Source of the DNA: JBNGOQ01 sp050589645
GTDB lineage: Bacteria > Bacteroidota > Bacteroidia > Flavobacteriales > Flavobacteriaceae
Assembly (NCBI RefSeq): GCF_050589645.1
Contig: NZ_JBNGOQ010000001.1
Location: 992,001-1,056,000, forward strand
Direction: 5' to 3'
DNA: 64,000 nucleotides
The translations under genes were made by a program, and so were the position numbers. The notes under the pieces were generated by a model, which was not told the DNA's origin, did not search any database, and worked only from the letters and a program-made list of their open reading frames with translations. The number at the start of each line of letters is the position of its first letter. The first letter of the stretch is position 1. Positions 50,614-59,011 of the stretch are shown piece after piece.

Positions 50614-51699
50614 ATGCAAAAGCTCACAGAGGAATTTCCCTTGCTTAATCAATATCTTTACGCCAACACTGCTGCCTCCGGATTGCTCTATGACGGTTTA
50701 CTGCAATGGAGACAGGAGCACGATCTAGACTTTCTGATCGACGGTATTCCTGCCAAGAAGGTGTGCGTTGGCCTTATCTCCGAAACCAGGACCACGGTCG
50801 GTACATTTTTTAACTGTAGCCGGGAGAGTGTGGCTCTGATCCCTAATTTTTCCCTTGGCCTCAACATGCTTTTAGAGGGACTGGACCAGGATGCTCGGGT
50901 ATTATTGCTCGAAGGGGATTACCCTTCGGTAAATTGGCCCTTTGAAAATAGGGACTTCATTATTTCCTACGCAACAATTGATGAAAACCTGGAAGAAAAC
51001 ATCCTCGCGAAGATAGAACAGGACCGTATTTCTGTCCTTGCCCTTAGTTTGGTGCAATGGGTGAACGGTATACAGATAGATCTTAAGTTTTTGAAGCGCT
51101 TAAAACAAAACTATCCGGATTTGATCATCCTTGCGGACGGCACGCAATTCTGTGGTACGAGGGACTTCGATTTTGAAAAGTCGGGATTGGACGTTTTATT
51201 GGCGAGCGGGTATAAATGGTTACTGGCCGGCCATGGCAACGGGTTTGCGCTTTTCAAGGAAGAAATAAAAGACAGGTTCCACTTAAGAACAATCGGCCTC
51301 AATGCCGCTAACGGGGATGTGTCCAAAAATGGAAAAGTCCGTTTTGCCAAGCGCTTGGAACCGGGGCATCTGGACACCTTGAGTTTTGGCAGTCTCAAAT
51401 TCTCCTTGGATTATCTAACACGCTTGGGCATGCAAACCGTAGCACGGCAAAATGAACAACTGTCGGTCAAGGCAAAAATAGCCTTTGCAGAGCTGGGACT
51501 CTTGGAAGAAGCCGTGCTGAAACGAGAAGGGCATAGTACCATATTCAATATCAAGGGTAATGAACGAATATATGGACAGCTTGCCCAGAAAGATGTTATC
51601 TGTTCGCTCCGCGGTATGGGGATTCGATTCAGTTTTCACTTTTATAACACCGAAAATGACATTGATAGACTTGTAGAAATCTTAAAAACAGGGAAGTAG
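50614..51699 (+). CDS. Class V aminotransferase-fold PLP-dependent enzyme
   Basis: 361 aa from ATG 50614 (MQKLTEEFPLLNQYLYANTA). PLP-binding: Asp175 in IILADGTQFCGT and the Schiff-base Lys201 in LLASGYKWLLAGHGNGF. It resembles cysteine desulfurase/isopenicillin-N epimerase-like members of class V. No Cys-containing active-site loop for desulfurase is apparent. The reaction is unknown. It is divergent from the folA operon, with about 60 bp between; the egtBD operon is 760 bp further on, so a C-S lyase role in ergothioneine formation is one hypothesis (EgtE is also a PLP enzyme). Confidence 0.85.
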   Translation: MQKLTEEFPLLNQYLYANTAASGLLYDGLLQWRQEHDLDFLIDGIPAKKVCVGLISETRTTVGTFFNCSRESVALIPNFSLGLNMLLEGLDQDARVLLLEGDYPSVNWPFENRDFIISYATIDENLEENILAKIEQDRISVLALSLVQWVNGIQIDLKFLKRLKQNYPDLIILADGTQFCGTRDFDFEKSGLDVLLASGYKWLLAGHGNGFALFKEEIKDRFHLRTIGLNAANGDVSKNGKVRFAKRLEPGHLDTLSFGSLKFSLDYLTRLGMQTVARQNEQLSVKAKIAFAELGLLEEAVLKREGHSTIFNIKGNERIYGQLAQKDVICSLRGMGIRFSFHFYNTENDIDRLVEILKTGK

Positions 51700-51849
51700 C
51701 ATTTTGCCTCTTCAAAAATTACGCCGTGTTTTTTGTCAAAGTGAACATATTGTCAGCCTAATTTTATCAAATCGATAAATATGATTTTAATCATTGCGGG
51801 TGAGCGATTTAATACTTTGTTTTGCAGCGTAATTTAAAATCAGAACATT

Positions 51850-52146
51850 ATGTCTATTGCTAAACAATATTTAAAGACTAAACCAGTATGTAAAGTGACC
51901 TTTACAGTACCTGCAGAAGATGCTAAAAAAGTGGCTGTAGTTGGAGATTTCAACGATTGGAACCCCAAGGGCAGCACGCTTAAAAAATTAAAGAACGGAA
52001 CATTTAAAGGAACGTTCGACCTTCCCAAGGAAAGCTCTTATGAGTTTAGGTACTTGATTGACGGCAATTACGTCAACGAAGCTGAAGCCGATCGCTACCA
52101 GTGGAACGATTTCGCGGGCTCGGAAAACGCGGTTTTGGAAGTTTAA
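51850..52146 (+). CDS. Stand-alone isoamylase early-set (CBM48-like) domain protein
   Basis: 98 aa. CKVTFTVPAEDAKKVAVVGDFNDWNPKGSTLKKLKNGTFKGTFDLP is the early-set Ig-like domain found at the N-terminus of glycogen-branching and AMPK beta-type glycogen-binding proteins (G-D-F-N-D-W is the signature). YEFRYLIDGNYVNEAEADRYQWNDF follows. The protein ends here, with no catalytic domain. It may bind glycogen or another polysaccharide or be a regulatory subunit. It is convergent with the DUF427 gene. Confidence 0.9.
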   Translation: MSIAKQYLKTKPVCKVTFTVPAEDAKKVAVVGDFNDWNPKGSTLKKLKNGTFKGTFDLPKESSYEFRYLIDGNYVNEAEADRYQWNDFAGSENAVLEV

Positions 52147-52158
52147 TGGATCAAAGGG

Positions 52159-52188
52159 TTGCCATTGGGGACTATTCCTCAATGGTAA
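52159..52188. terminator. Convergent hairpin between early-set and DUF427 genes
   Basis: TTGCCATTGGGG (52159-52170) pairs with CCTCAATGGTAA (52177-52188), 12 base pairs with two G-T, around ACTATT. It contains the DUF427 stop codon. No T-run, so intrinsic termination is uncertain, but position suits it. Confidence 0.4.
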
Positions 52189-52453
52189 CGCCCTTCCAGA
52201 AGGCCACCCGTCCCTTTATGGACCTGGCCAGTTCGCTCACTTCCGGATAGTACCAGGCTGCATCTGGGTTCTCTTCGCCATCCACAGATAGGGTATAGTA
52301 CGATGCAAGGCCCTTCCATGGACATGTGGTGTGGGTGTTACTGGGTTTAAAATATTCCTTTTTGATGCTCTCTGCAGGGAAGTAATGATTGTTTTCTACC
52401 ACTACCGTTTCATCACTTTCCGCAACTACTGTATTGTTCCAAATAGCTTTCAT
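52172..52453 (-). CDS. DUF427 domain protein
   Basis: 93 aa, a complete DUF427: MKAIWNNTVVAESDETVVVENNHYFPAESIKKEYF, then the conserved TTCPWKGLASYYTLSVDG and DAAWYYPEVSELARSIKGRVAFWKGVTIEE. In Bacteroidota and Actinobacteria, these small proteins lie near many metabolic genes; the biochemical function is unknown. It begins six bases after the egtD stop, so it is the third gene of the egtB-egtD transcript. A role in the same thiol pathway is inferred only from position. Confidence 0.92.
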   Translation of the reverse strand: MKAIWNNTVVAESDETVVVENNHYFPAESIKKEYFKPSNTHTTCPWKGLASYYTLSVDGEENPDAAWYYPEVSELARSIKGRVAFWKGVTIEE

Positions 52454-52458
52454 ACCTC

Positions 52459-53430
52459 TTATTTTTTCTTGAAAATGTAATTCTTATATTGATTTTGGGG
52501 GTCGCCGAACTCTGTTTCTACTTGCAAGCCAGCCTTTTCCGCAAGCCAGCACACGGTCTCATTATCATATTTTTGGGAGATTTCTGTATGTATGGTCTCC
52601 CAGGGTTTAAAAGTTACCGTGAGCTGGAGTTTTTCAATGCGAACGGTCTGGGATTCCTTGGCTACCAGATAACTTTTGGCCGTCCCTGTTTCCGGGTCAT
52701 AAACTTCCCAGTGTAGGAATTTGTCCAAATCAAAATTACCGTCCAGTTCCTTGTTGATGCGGGCCAACACATTTTTATTGAATGCTTCTGTGATACCGGC
52801 CGCATCGTTGTAGGCATCCAGAATGGTCTGTGGATGTTTTTTCTGGTCAAAACCTATGAAAAGTAAATCTCCGGCTTGCATCAATTCCTGAATGTGTTTT
52901 AAAAATTCTATAGCCTGGGGGTGCAAAAGATTCCCGATATTGGATCCCAAAAATAGAATGACCTTCTTGGTATGGTCCAAACGGTTAATGCTCTCCAGTG
53001 TTTCAAAATAGGTGCCCTGCTGTGTTTGAACTGGCACCTTTGGTAGTTCCTCACCCACCGATTTTTCCAGTTGGTCCAAGGCATTCTGACTGATATCTAT
53101 GGGCAAATAGGTGAAATTGATACGCTGTTCTGAAAAATAGCGCAAAAGGATTTTTGTTTTTTTTCCGTCGCCTGCTCCCAATTCCACCAGGTTAAATTCC
53201 TCGGTGCCAGCGCTGAAAAGGCGTGCAATCTCCTCTTTGTATGTAGAAAGGATCTCAAACTCGCAATCCGTGAGATAGTACTCGGGCATATCCATAATAT
53301 CCTGAAAGAGTTTGTCTCCCCGTTCATCGTAAAAGTACTTGGAGGATAGGTGTTTGGGGTACTCGGAGAGGCCCTGAAATACCTCTTCTTCAAATTGCGA
53401 TTTGAAAATGGTGCTTGTTTTTTGCTGCAT
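52459..53430 (-). CDS. egtD: L-histidine N-alpha-methyltransferase EgtD
   Basis: 323 aa. KYFYDERGDKLFQDIMDMPEYYLTDCEFEIL and the SAM motif LVELGAGDGKKTKILLRYF (residues about 80-98), then LFLGSNIGNL, IGFDQKKHPQTILDAYND and GITEAFNKNVL-R-INKEL are exact hallmarks of EgtD. It methylates histidine three times to hercynine. Length agrees with actinobacterial EgtD (about 321). Its ATG is 16 bases after the egtB stop, so they are co-transcribed. Confidence 0.95.
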   Translation of the reverse strand: MQQKTSTIFKSQFEEEVFQGLSEYPKHLSSKYFYDERGDKLFQDIMDMPEYYLTDCEFEILSTYKEEIARLFSAGTEEFNLVELGAGDGKKTKILLRYFSEQRINFTYLPIDISQNALDQLEKSVGEELPKVPVQTQQGTYFETLESINRLDHTKKVILFLGSNIGNLLHPQAIEFLKHIQELMQAGDLLFIGFDQKKHPQTILDAYNDAAGITEAFNKNVLARINKELDGNFDLDKFLHWEVYDPETGTAKSYLVAKESQTVRIEKLQLTVTFKPWETIHTEISQKYDNETVCWLAEKAGLQVETEFGDPQNQYKNYIFKKK

Positions 53431-53446
53431 GCTGCTTAAGTCGAAA

Positions 53447-54607
53447 TTATTTGGCCAACCTTAATCCGGTAAACTGCCATCTTAAATTGGGGTGGAAAAA
53501 ATTGCGATAGGTGGGCCTGGTATGTTTTTGGGGCGTAGCTACGGAGCCGCCCCGAAGCACTTTTTGGTTAACCATGAACTTCCCATTGTACTCGCCCAGG
53601 GCACCTTCGGCCTTCTTATAGGAAGGGTAGGGCATGTACGCGCTTTCCGTCCATTCCCATCGCTTGCCCCAAGGAAAAAATTCTTGGGCAGCTTCCCACT
53701 CAAATTCCGTGGGCAGTCTGCATTGTTTCCATTGCGCATACGCAAAGGCCTCAAAATAGGAGATATGGGCCAGCGGCTGATCCGGCTCAATTTTACGCAG
53801 GCCCTTAAGGGAATAATGGTGCCATTCTCCCTCAATATTGTGCCAATATAAAGGAGCGGTTACCTGTTCTTGGTTTACCCAATCCCAGGCTTCAGCATGC
53901 CAGAGATCAAATTGTTGGTATCCCCCAGCTTGGATGAAGGCCATAAATTCCCCATTGGTCACCAATTTATTGGAGATTTCATAGGAAGGTAGGAAAACCT
54001 TGTGCCGACCCAGTTCATTGTCATAGCAAAAATCCGGGGAATTATGCCCAATTTCATACAGGCCCTCGTTCATGGAAATCCATTCCCTTCCATGATCTTC
54101 TGGCACATACTCCTCAAAGGTGTCGGAATAGGCGGGGAGTAGTGGATTGTTGCCCAAAATATACTTGATATCGGTAAGTAACAGTTCCTGATGTTGTTTT
54201 TCATGGTGTATGCCAATTTCCAAGAGGTCGAGCAGTTCCTGACTTTGGTTTTTTTCGAGTAGGGATACCATAGCCTTGGTAACATAGGTTCTATAGGCGT
54301 AGACCTGTTGCACCGATGGTCTGGAGAGATTGCCACGGTCCGATCGCACTACCCGCTTGCCAACAGTTTCATAGTAGCTGTTGAAGACAAAGGAGAAATC
54401 CTCATCAAAAAGGTGGTAGCCTTCGCCGTATGGCTTTAGTATAAATTCCTCAAAGAACCAAGTGGTATGGCCCAAATGCCATTTAGGCGGGGACACATCC
54501 ACGATGGGCTGCACTACATAATCCTCAATTTCCAAGGGAGAGCAGATGGCCTCCGTATGCTTTCGGGTATCCCGAAAGAAGTCGAGCAGGTTTTCCGTAA
54601 GTATCAT
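53447..54607 (-). CDS. egtB: Ergothioneine biosynthesis sulfoxide synthase EgtB
   Basis: 386 aa. DinB-like N-terminal half with the iron-binding His47 (LGHTTWFFEEF) and H-x3-H-x-E (His135, His139, Glu141 in HHEKQHQELLL), the three-His site of EgtB. The C-terminal half is an FGE-sulfatase domain: PSYEISNKLVTNGEFMAFIQAGGYQ, TEFEWEAAQEFFPWGKRWEWTESAYMPY and VLRGGSVATPQKHTRPTYRNFFHP. It joins hercynine to a thiol using O2. Whether it uses cysteine or gamma-glutamylcysteine cannot be seen. No EgtC or EgtA gene is in the window. First gene of the operon; a TATCTTTA box at 54624-54631 may be the -7 element. Confidence 0.95.
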   Translation of the reverse strand: MILTENLLDFFRDTRKHTEAICSPLEIEDYVVQPIVDVSPPKWHLGHTTWFFEEFILKPYGEGYHLFDEDFSFVFNSYYETVGKRVVRSDRGNLSRPSVQQVYAYRTYVTKAMVSLLEKNQSQELLDLLEIGIHHEKQHQELLLTDIKYILGNNPLLPAYSDTFEEYVPEDHGREWISMNEGLYEIGHNSPDFCYDNELGRHKVFLPSYEISNKLVTNGEFMAFIQAGGYQQFDLWHAEAWDWVNQEQVTAPLYWHNIEGEWHHYSLKGLRKIEPDQPLAHISYFEAFAYAQWKQCRLPTEFEWEAAQEFFPWGKRWEWTESAYMPYPSYKKAEGALGEYNGKFMVNQKVLRGGSVATPQKHTRPTYRNFFHPNLRWQFTGLRLAK

Positions 54608-54797
54608 GAGATAAATTATACCTTAAAGATACTGAAATTATGGTTTTTGAGATCCCTACCCGGTTAAGAAGATGTTAATTGGGTTGTCTGCCTTGGGAAG
54701 TTGACCGGAAATTGTGAAAAAAGAGCATCCTAACTTCCACAGAGCGGAATATGAAGCTGACGAGGAAACCTGTTCCGGTTGTTTCGAATCATCAGAT

Positions 54798-55622
54798 TTA
54801 AACAGCCACGGCTCCCTTGATGTGGGGGTGGGGATTATAATCTACCAGGGTAAAATCCTCAAATGTGAAATCGAAGATATCCGTTACCTCGGGATTTAAG
54901 ATCATTTTAGGAAGTTCCCGGGGTTCCCGGCTCAATTGTAAGCTTACCTGGTCCATATGGTTGGTATAGATGTGGGCATCCCCAAAGGTATGGATGAACG
55001 CTCCCGGGGCGTAGCCACAGACCTGGGCCATCATAAGGGTGAATAGGGCATAGGAGGCAATGTTAAAAGGGACGCCTAGAAAAATATCGGCACTGCGCTG
55101 GTACAACTGGCAAGACAGTTTGCCATCGGCCACATAAAACTGGAAAAAAGCATGGCAGGGCGGTAGGGCGGCCTTGCCCTGGGCCACATTCTCGGCAAAG
55201 GAAACCGAGGTGTCTGGCAATACGCTTGGGTTCCAGGCAGAGACCAGCATACGTCTGCTGTTGGGGTTGTTCCGTAGGGTGTGCACAATTTCCCGGATTT
55301 GGTCTATATCCTCCCCGTTCCAATTGCGCCATTGATGTCCGTATACCGGACCCAGGTCGCCCTTTTCATCGGCCCATTCGTTCCAAATGCGGACCCCGTT
55401 TTCTTGCAAGTACCCTACATTGGTATCTCCCTTGAGAAACCAGAGCAACTCATGGATGATGGACTTTAGGTGCAGCTTTTTTGTGGTGATCATCGGAAAG
55501 CCCTCGCTAAGGTCAAAGCGCATTTGGTGCCCAAAGACGCTCAGAGTTCCCGTTCCCGTTCTATCCCCCTTTTGGTTTCCGTTTTGGAGCACATGTTTCA
55601 GTAAGTCGTGGTATTGTTTCAT
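54798..55622 (-). CDS. thyA: Thymidylate synthase
   Basis: 274 aa. KGDRTGTGTLSVFGHQMRFDLSEGFPMITTKKLH, VYGHQWRNW, catalytic Cys156 in LPPCHAFFQFYV (Cys146 in E. coli) and CQLYQRSADIFLGVPFNIASYALF. It makes dTMP using methylenetetrahydrofolate, whose regeneration depends on folA in this window. The gap 54608-54797 before it holds no gene. The start MKQYHDLLKHVLQNG fits the family. Confidence 0.97.
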   Translation of the reverse strand: MKQYHDLLKHVLQNGNQKGDRTGTGTLSVFGHQMRFDLSEGFPMITTKKLHLKSIIHELLWFLKGDTNVGYLQENGVRIWNEWADEKGDLGPVYGHQWRNWNGEDIDQIREIVHTLRNNPNSRRMLVSAWNPSVLPDTSVSFAENVAQGKAALPPCHAFFQFYVADGKLSCQLYQRSADIFLGVPFNIASYALFTLMMAQVCGYAPGAFIHTFGDAHIYTNHMDQVSLQLSREPRELPKMILNPEVTDIFDFTFEDFTLVDYNPHPHIKGAVAV

Positions 55623-55791
55623 AGGTACTTTTCCAACTATTTTTTTAAGGTATCAACTAGGGTGTTGTGGGTTAGACCGACGGACCATGACGCCCATCGT
55701 CTGGCTAAAATAAAATATAGACCGCTATTCCCGAAGGTAAGCACCTAAATAGTTATGAAAATTTTATCAACCAAAAATGTAAAACTTGGGG

Positions 55792-57252
55792 TTATCCCAG
55801 GATCATTCCCGCTATGGTGGCAGAGAGCAACGAGGCTAGAGAGCCACCAAGCACGGCCCGCATCCCAAACTCCGAAAGGGTTTTTCGCTGTCCGGGCGCT
55901 AAGGAACCGATGCCTCCGATCTGAATACCGATAGAGGCAAAGTTAGCAAAACCGCAGAGCATATAGGTAGCCATGATGACGGACTTGTTATAGGTAAAAT
56001 GCGTGGTGTTGGCCATATTTTTTAGTTCGGCCAGTTGTATATATCCTATAAATTCACTGGCTGCCAGTTTAATCCCTAACAATTGCCCCATAAGCATAAT
56101 GTCTTCCTTGGCAACGCCTATAAGCCACATGAGCGGGGCAAAGACGGTACCGAGAATGGCTTCCAATGAAAACTTGTCGTAGGCAGTGTTTTTGGCGATT
56201 AATTCGTTCAGGGTGGTGAAATCACCGATCCATCCAAAAATGCCATTGAGCATGGCAATAAAGGCAACGAAGACCAGCAACATAGCACCTACGTTTACCG
56301 CTAATTTTAGGCCTTCCGTGGTGCCATTGGCAATGGCATCCAAAATGTTGGCCCCGATTTTTTCGGTGGAGACCTGTACTTCCGTATTGACCGATTCGGT
56401 TTGCGGGTAGAGCATTTTGGAAATTACAATGGCTCCGGGAGCCGCCATGACGGAAGCGGCCAAAAGGTGTTTGGCAAAATACAATCGGAGCTCCGGATCA
56501 TCACCTCCTAAAAACCCTATATACGCGGCCAAAACAGCGCCGGCCACGGTGGCCATCCCACCGATCATTACCAGTAGGATCTCGGATTTGTTCATTTTTT
56601 CCAAATAAGCCTTGATGAGCAATGGAGCTTCGGTCTGACCTAGAAAGATATTCCCCGCAATACTAAGGCTTTCGGCCCCGGAAATACCCAGAGATCGGGT
56701 CAGCAGCCAGGCCAGGCCACGGACCACTTTTTGGATGATTCCCAAGTAGAATAAAACAGATGTCAAGGCCGAAAAGAAGATGATCGTAGGGAGTACCTGA
56801 AAGGCAAAAATGAACCCAAAAGTATCCATATCCACCACCAATCCTTCAAAAAGGAACTTACTGCCCGCTCGAGTGAAATCCAAGATTTTTACGAAGACCC
56901 TTCCTATACTCTCAAATGCGACCTTAATAAAGGGTACTTTCAGGACCCCAATGGCGATAAGCAATTGGATGCTTAGGCCAATACCCACGGTCTTCCAGTT
57001 GATGGCCCTTCTATTAGCGCTGAATAGAAAGGAAATAAGCACCAAGACACCCATGCCCAACATGCCCCGCCATAGACTGTTGATGGAAAAGCCCTCGTTG
57101 GGAATGATTTCCGGGATTTTCTGGGGTACTACCTCATTAATGGTGGTGGTTTCCGCGATGGTCTGCAAACTATCGGGAAGCGATGTCTCTTGGGCAAATG
57201 AGGGAAAAGAAATACAGCATACAAAGAGAAGAATCCAAAGTCCGTATTTCAT
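55792..57252 (-). CDS. nupC: Concentrative nucleoside transporter (NupC family) with N-terminal signal-like extension
   Basis: 486 aa. A signal-peptide-like N-terminus (LWILLFVCCISFPSFAQ) and a polar linker to about residue 55 precede the CNT core; core length about 430. Signatures: LFYLGIIQKVVRGLAWLLTRSLGISGAESLSIAGNIFLGQTEAPLLIKAYLEKM is the nucleoside-recognition/CNT signature, LGTVFAPLMWLIGVAKEDIMLMGQLLGIKLAASEFIGY and VIMATYMLCGFANFASIGIQIGGIGSLAPGQ follow. It imports nucleosides with sodium or protons. The first 55 residues are not in E. coli NupC. Same strand as BFN (upstream). Confidence 0.94.
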   Translation of the reverse strand: MKYGLWILLFVCCISFPSFAQETSLPDSLQTIAETTTINEVVPQKIPEIIPNEGFSINSLWRGMLGMGVLVLISFLFSANRRAINWKTVGIGLSIQLLIAIGVLKVPFIKVAFESIGRVFVKILDFTRAGSKFLFEGLVVDMDTFGFIFAFQVLPTIIFFSALTSVLFYLGIIQKVVRGLAWLLTRSLGISGAESLSIAGNIFLGQTEAPLLIKAYLEKMNKSEILLVMIGGMATVAGAVLAAYIGFLGGDDPELRLYFAKHLLAASVMAAPGAIVISKMLYPQTESVNTEVQVSTEKIGANILDAIANGTTEGLKLAVNVGAMLLVFVAFIAMLNGIFGWIGDFTTLNELIAKNTAYDKFSLEAILGTVFAPLMWLIGVAKEDIMLMGQLLGIKLAASEFIGYIQLAELKNMANTTHFTYNKSVIMATYMLCGFANFASIGIQIGGIGSLAPGQRKTLSEFGMRAVLGGSLASLLSATIAGMILG

Positions 57253-57270
57253 AAAGTGGTTGTTGGTTAG

Positions 57271-57900
57271 TTACTTGCGTTTGGATATTTCATCCCTGAG
57301 TTTTACCGCTTTTTCGTAATCCTCGTTGGCCACGGCTTTTTCCAACTCCTGGTGCAGTTCCTCCAGGGTCAATTCCTTATAGGCATCTGAGGCCCCGGTC
57401 TCAATCTCCACGGTCTCACCCTCCTGTAAAATTTCATCGACCACAATACTGTCGTCCCCTTCTTCCTTGTCCTTGTCCTTGGAAGAAAATTTTAAAAAGA
57501 TCCCCGCCTTGTCCAGAATGGTCTTATAGGTAAAAATAGGAGCCCCGAACCGAAGTGCCAAAGCAATGGCATCACTGGTCCTGGCATCGATAATCTCTTC
57601 AATTTTGTCGCGTTCGCAGATAATACTGGAATAGAAGACGCCATCTACCAGCTTGTGTATAATAACCTGTTTGACCACGATATCAAAACGATCCGCAAAA
57701 TTCTTAAAAAGATCGTGTGTCAGCGGTCTTGGGGGTTTTATTTCCTTTTCTAGGGCGATGGCAATGGATTGCGCCTCAAATGCCCCTATGACAATGGGTA
57801 GCTTACGGTCTCCCTCAACTTCATTCAATATCAGGGCGTATGCACCATTTTGGGTCTGGCTATAGGATATCCCCTTTATTTTTAATCGAACTAAACTCAT
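57271..57900 (-). CDS. Bifunctional nuclease (BFN/DUF151) domain with UVR motif
   Basis: 209 aa. The BFN domain is about 1-130: LIGISYSQTQNGAYALILNEVEGDRKLPIVIGAFEAQSIAIALE (here KIKGISYSQTQNGAY) and RTSDAIALALRFGAPIFTYKTILDKAG. The C-terminus (about 170-209) is a UvrB/UvrC motif, LTLEELHQELEKAVANEDYEKAVKLRDEISKR. The linker is acidic (EEGDDSIVVDEILQEGET). The BFN-UVR layout is usual in Bacteroidota; a plant homologue has RNase and DNase activity, but bacterial function is unclear. The next gene nupC starts 18 bp after its stop. Confidence 0.92.
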   Translation of the reverse strand: MSLVRLKIKGISYSQTQNGAYALILNEVEGDRKLPIVIGAFEAQSIAIALEKEIKPPRPLTHDLFKNFADRFDIVVKQVIIHKLVDGVFYSSIICERDKIEEIIDARTSDAIALALRFGAPIFTYKTILDKAGIFLKFSSKDKDKEEGDDSIVVDEILQEGETVEIETGASDAYKELTLEELHQELEKAVANEDYEKAVKLRDEISKRK

Positions 57901-57909
57901 ATCTATAAA

Positions 57910-57957
57910 CTATAAAAGGCCGTTTAAATAAAAGGATTGCCCGTTATTTAAACAGCC
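57910..57957 (-). terminator. Long hairpin after etfA, probable terminator
   Basis: GGCCGTTTAAATAA (57918-57931) pairs with TTATTTAAACAGCC (57944-57957) around a 12-base loop with one mismatch/G-T; on the minus strand it is followed by TTTTATAG. Lies 26 bases after the etfA stop. Confidence 0.55.
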
Positions 57958-57982
57958 CTTCAGGGGCACAAATTAACAAAAA

Positions 57983-58951
57983 TTAAGCGTTTTGGGCTTT
58001 AAATTCCTTTAATTTTTCGGTTAGTTTGGGAACTACTTCAAAAGCATCCCCAACAACGCCATAGTCGGCCGCTTTAAAGAATGGAGCCTCTGGATCTGTA
58101 TTGATGACCACTTTGACCTTAGAGGCACTTACCCCCGCCAAATGTTGTATGGCACCGGAAATACCGATAGCGATATACAGATTGCTGGCCACGGGTTTCC
58201 CCGTTTGCCCAACATGTTCTCCATGCGACCGCCAGCCTAAATCCGAAACCGGCTTGGAACAGGCCGTAGCGGCACCCAGTACCTCTGCCAATTCTTCCAA
58301 CATACCCCAGTTTTCAGGGCCTTTTAATCCTCTTCCCCCCGAAACCACGATATCGGCATCGGCGATGGTAGCCTTGCCTACAACCTTATCTATTTCCACG
58401 GATTTTGTGGAAAAATCCGTTTCCGATAGGGTAGGGGCAAAATTTTCCACTGTCGCATCCAGCTTGTTCTCCCGAGCGCCAAAAGCATTGTTTGAAACCC
58501 CCAACACCTTTAATTCGGCATTGATCTGTGTATGCGCAAACCCCTTGTTGCTAAAGGCTGTTCTTTTTACTACGAAAGGAGCTGTACTTAAAGGTGCCCC
58601 TACTACATTGGGTACGTAACCCGCTTTTAATTGGGCCGTTAGAATGGAGGCTAGGAATTTGGTATCCGCACTGGAACTCAATATTACGGTGTTGGCCCCC
58701 TCTTGCTCAGCAGCTTGTGCTATGGCATTGGCAAATGCCTTTGCGTTGAAGGTTTTAAGGGAATCATCAGCGATGTTCAACACCTTGGAAACGCCATAAG
58801 CACCCAAACTTTCGCCCTCGCTGGCATTGAATGCGACCGCCGTAACCGCAGTGCCCAACTGTTGGGCGACCGCATGGGCATAGGAAGCTACTTCAAAAGC
58901 GTTCTTTTTAAATTTTCCGTTTTCCGATTCTGTATATACTAAGACTGACAT
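57983..58951 (-). CDS. etfA: Electron transfer flavoprotein alpha subunit
   Basis: 322 aa from ATG 58951 (MSVLVYTESENGKFKKNAFEVASYA). The N-terminal domain is of the ETF alpha type, and the C-terminal FAD domain shows VVSGGRGLKGPENWGMLEELAEVLGAATACSKPVSDLGW, GQTGKPVASNLYIAIGISGAIQHLAGV and KVKVVINTDPEAPFFKAADYGVVGDAFEVVPKL, all characteristic. It takes electrons from acyl-CoA dehydrogenases for beta-oxidation and amino-acid catabolism. It follows etfB by 60 bp. Confidence 0.96.
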   Translation of the reverse strand: MSVLVYTESENGKFKKNAFEVASYAHAVAQQLGTAVTAVAFNASEGESLGAYGVSKVLNIADDSLKTFNAKAFANAIAQAAEQEGANTVILSSSADTKFLASILTAQLKAGYVPNVVGAPLSTAPFVVKRTAFSNKGFAHTQINAELKVLGVSNNAFGARENKLDATVENFAPTLSETDFSTKSVEIDKVVGKATIADADIVVSGGRGLKGPENWGMLEELAEVLGAATACSKPVSDLGWRSHGEHVGQTGKPVASNLYIAIGISGAIQHLAGVSASKVKVVINTDPEAPFFKAADYGVVGDAFEVVPKLTEKLKEFKAQNA

Positions 58952-59011
58952 ATTGTATAGTTGATTTGCAACTTCCAAACTGCTTTTTGCGCTTGGAGTT
59001 TGTGTTTTTAA

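Noticed and set aside
54714..54899. 61-aa plus-strand frame before thyA
   Set aside because: Mostly antisense to the thyA 3' end; no support.
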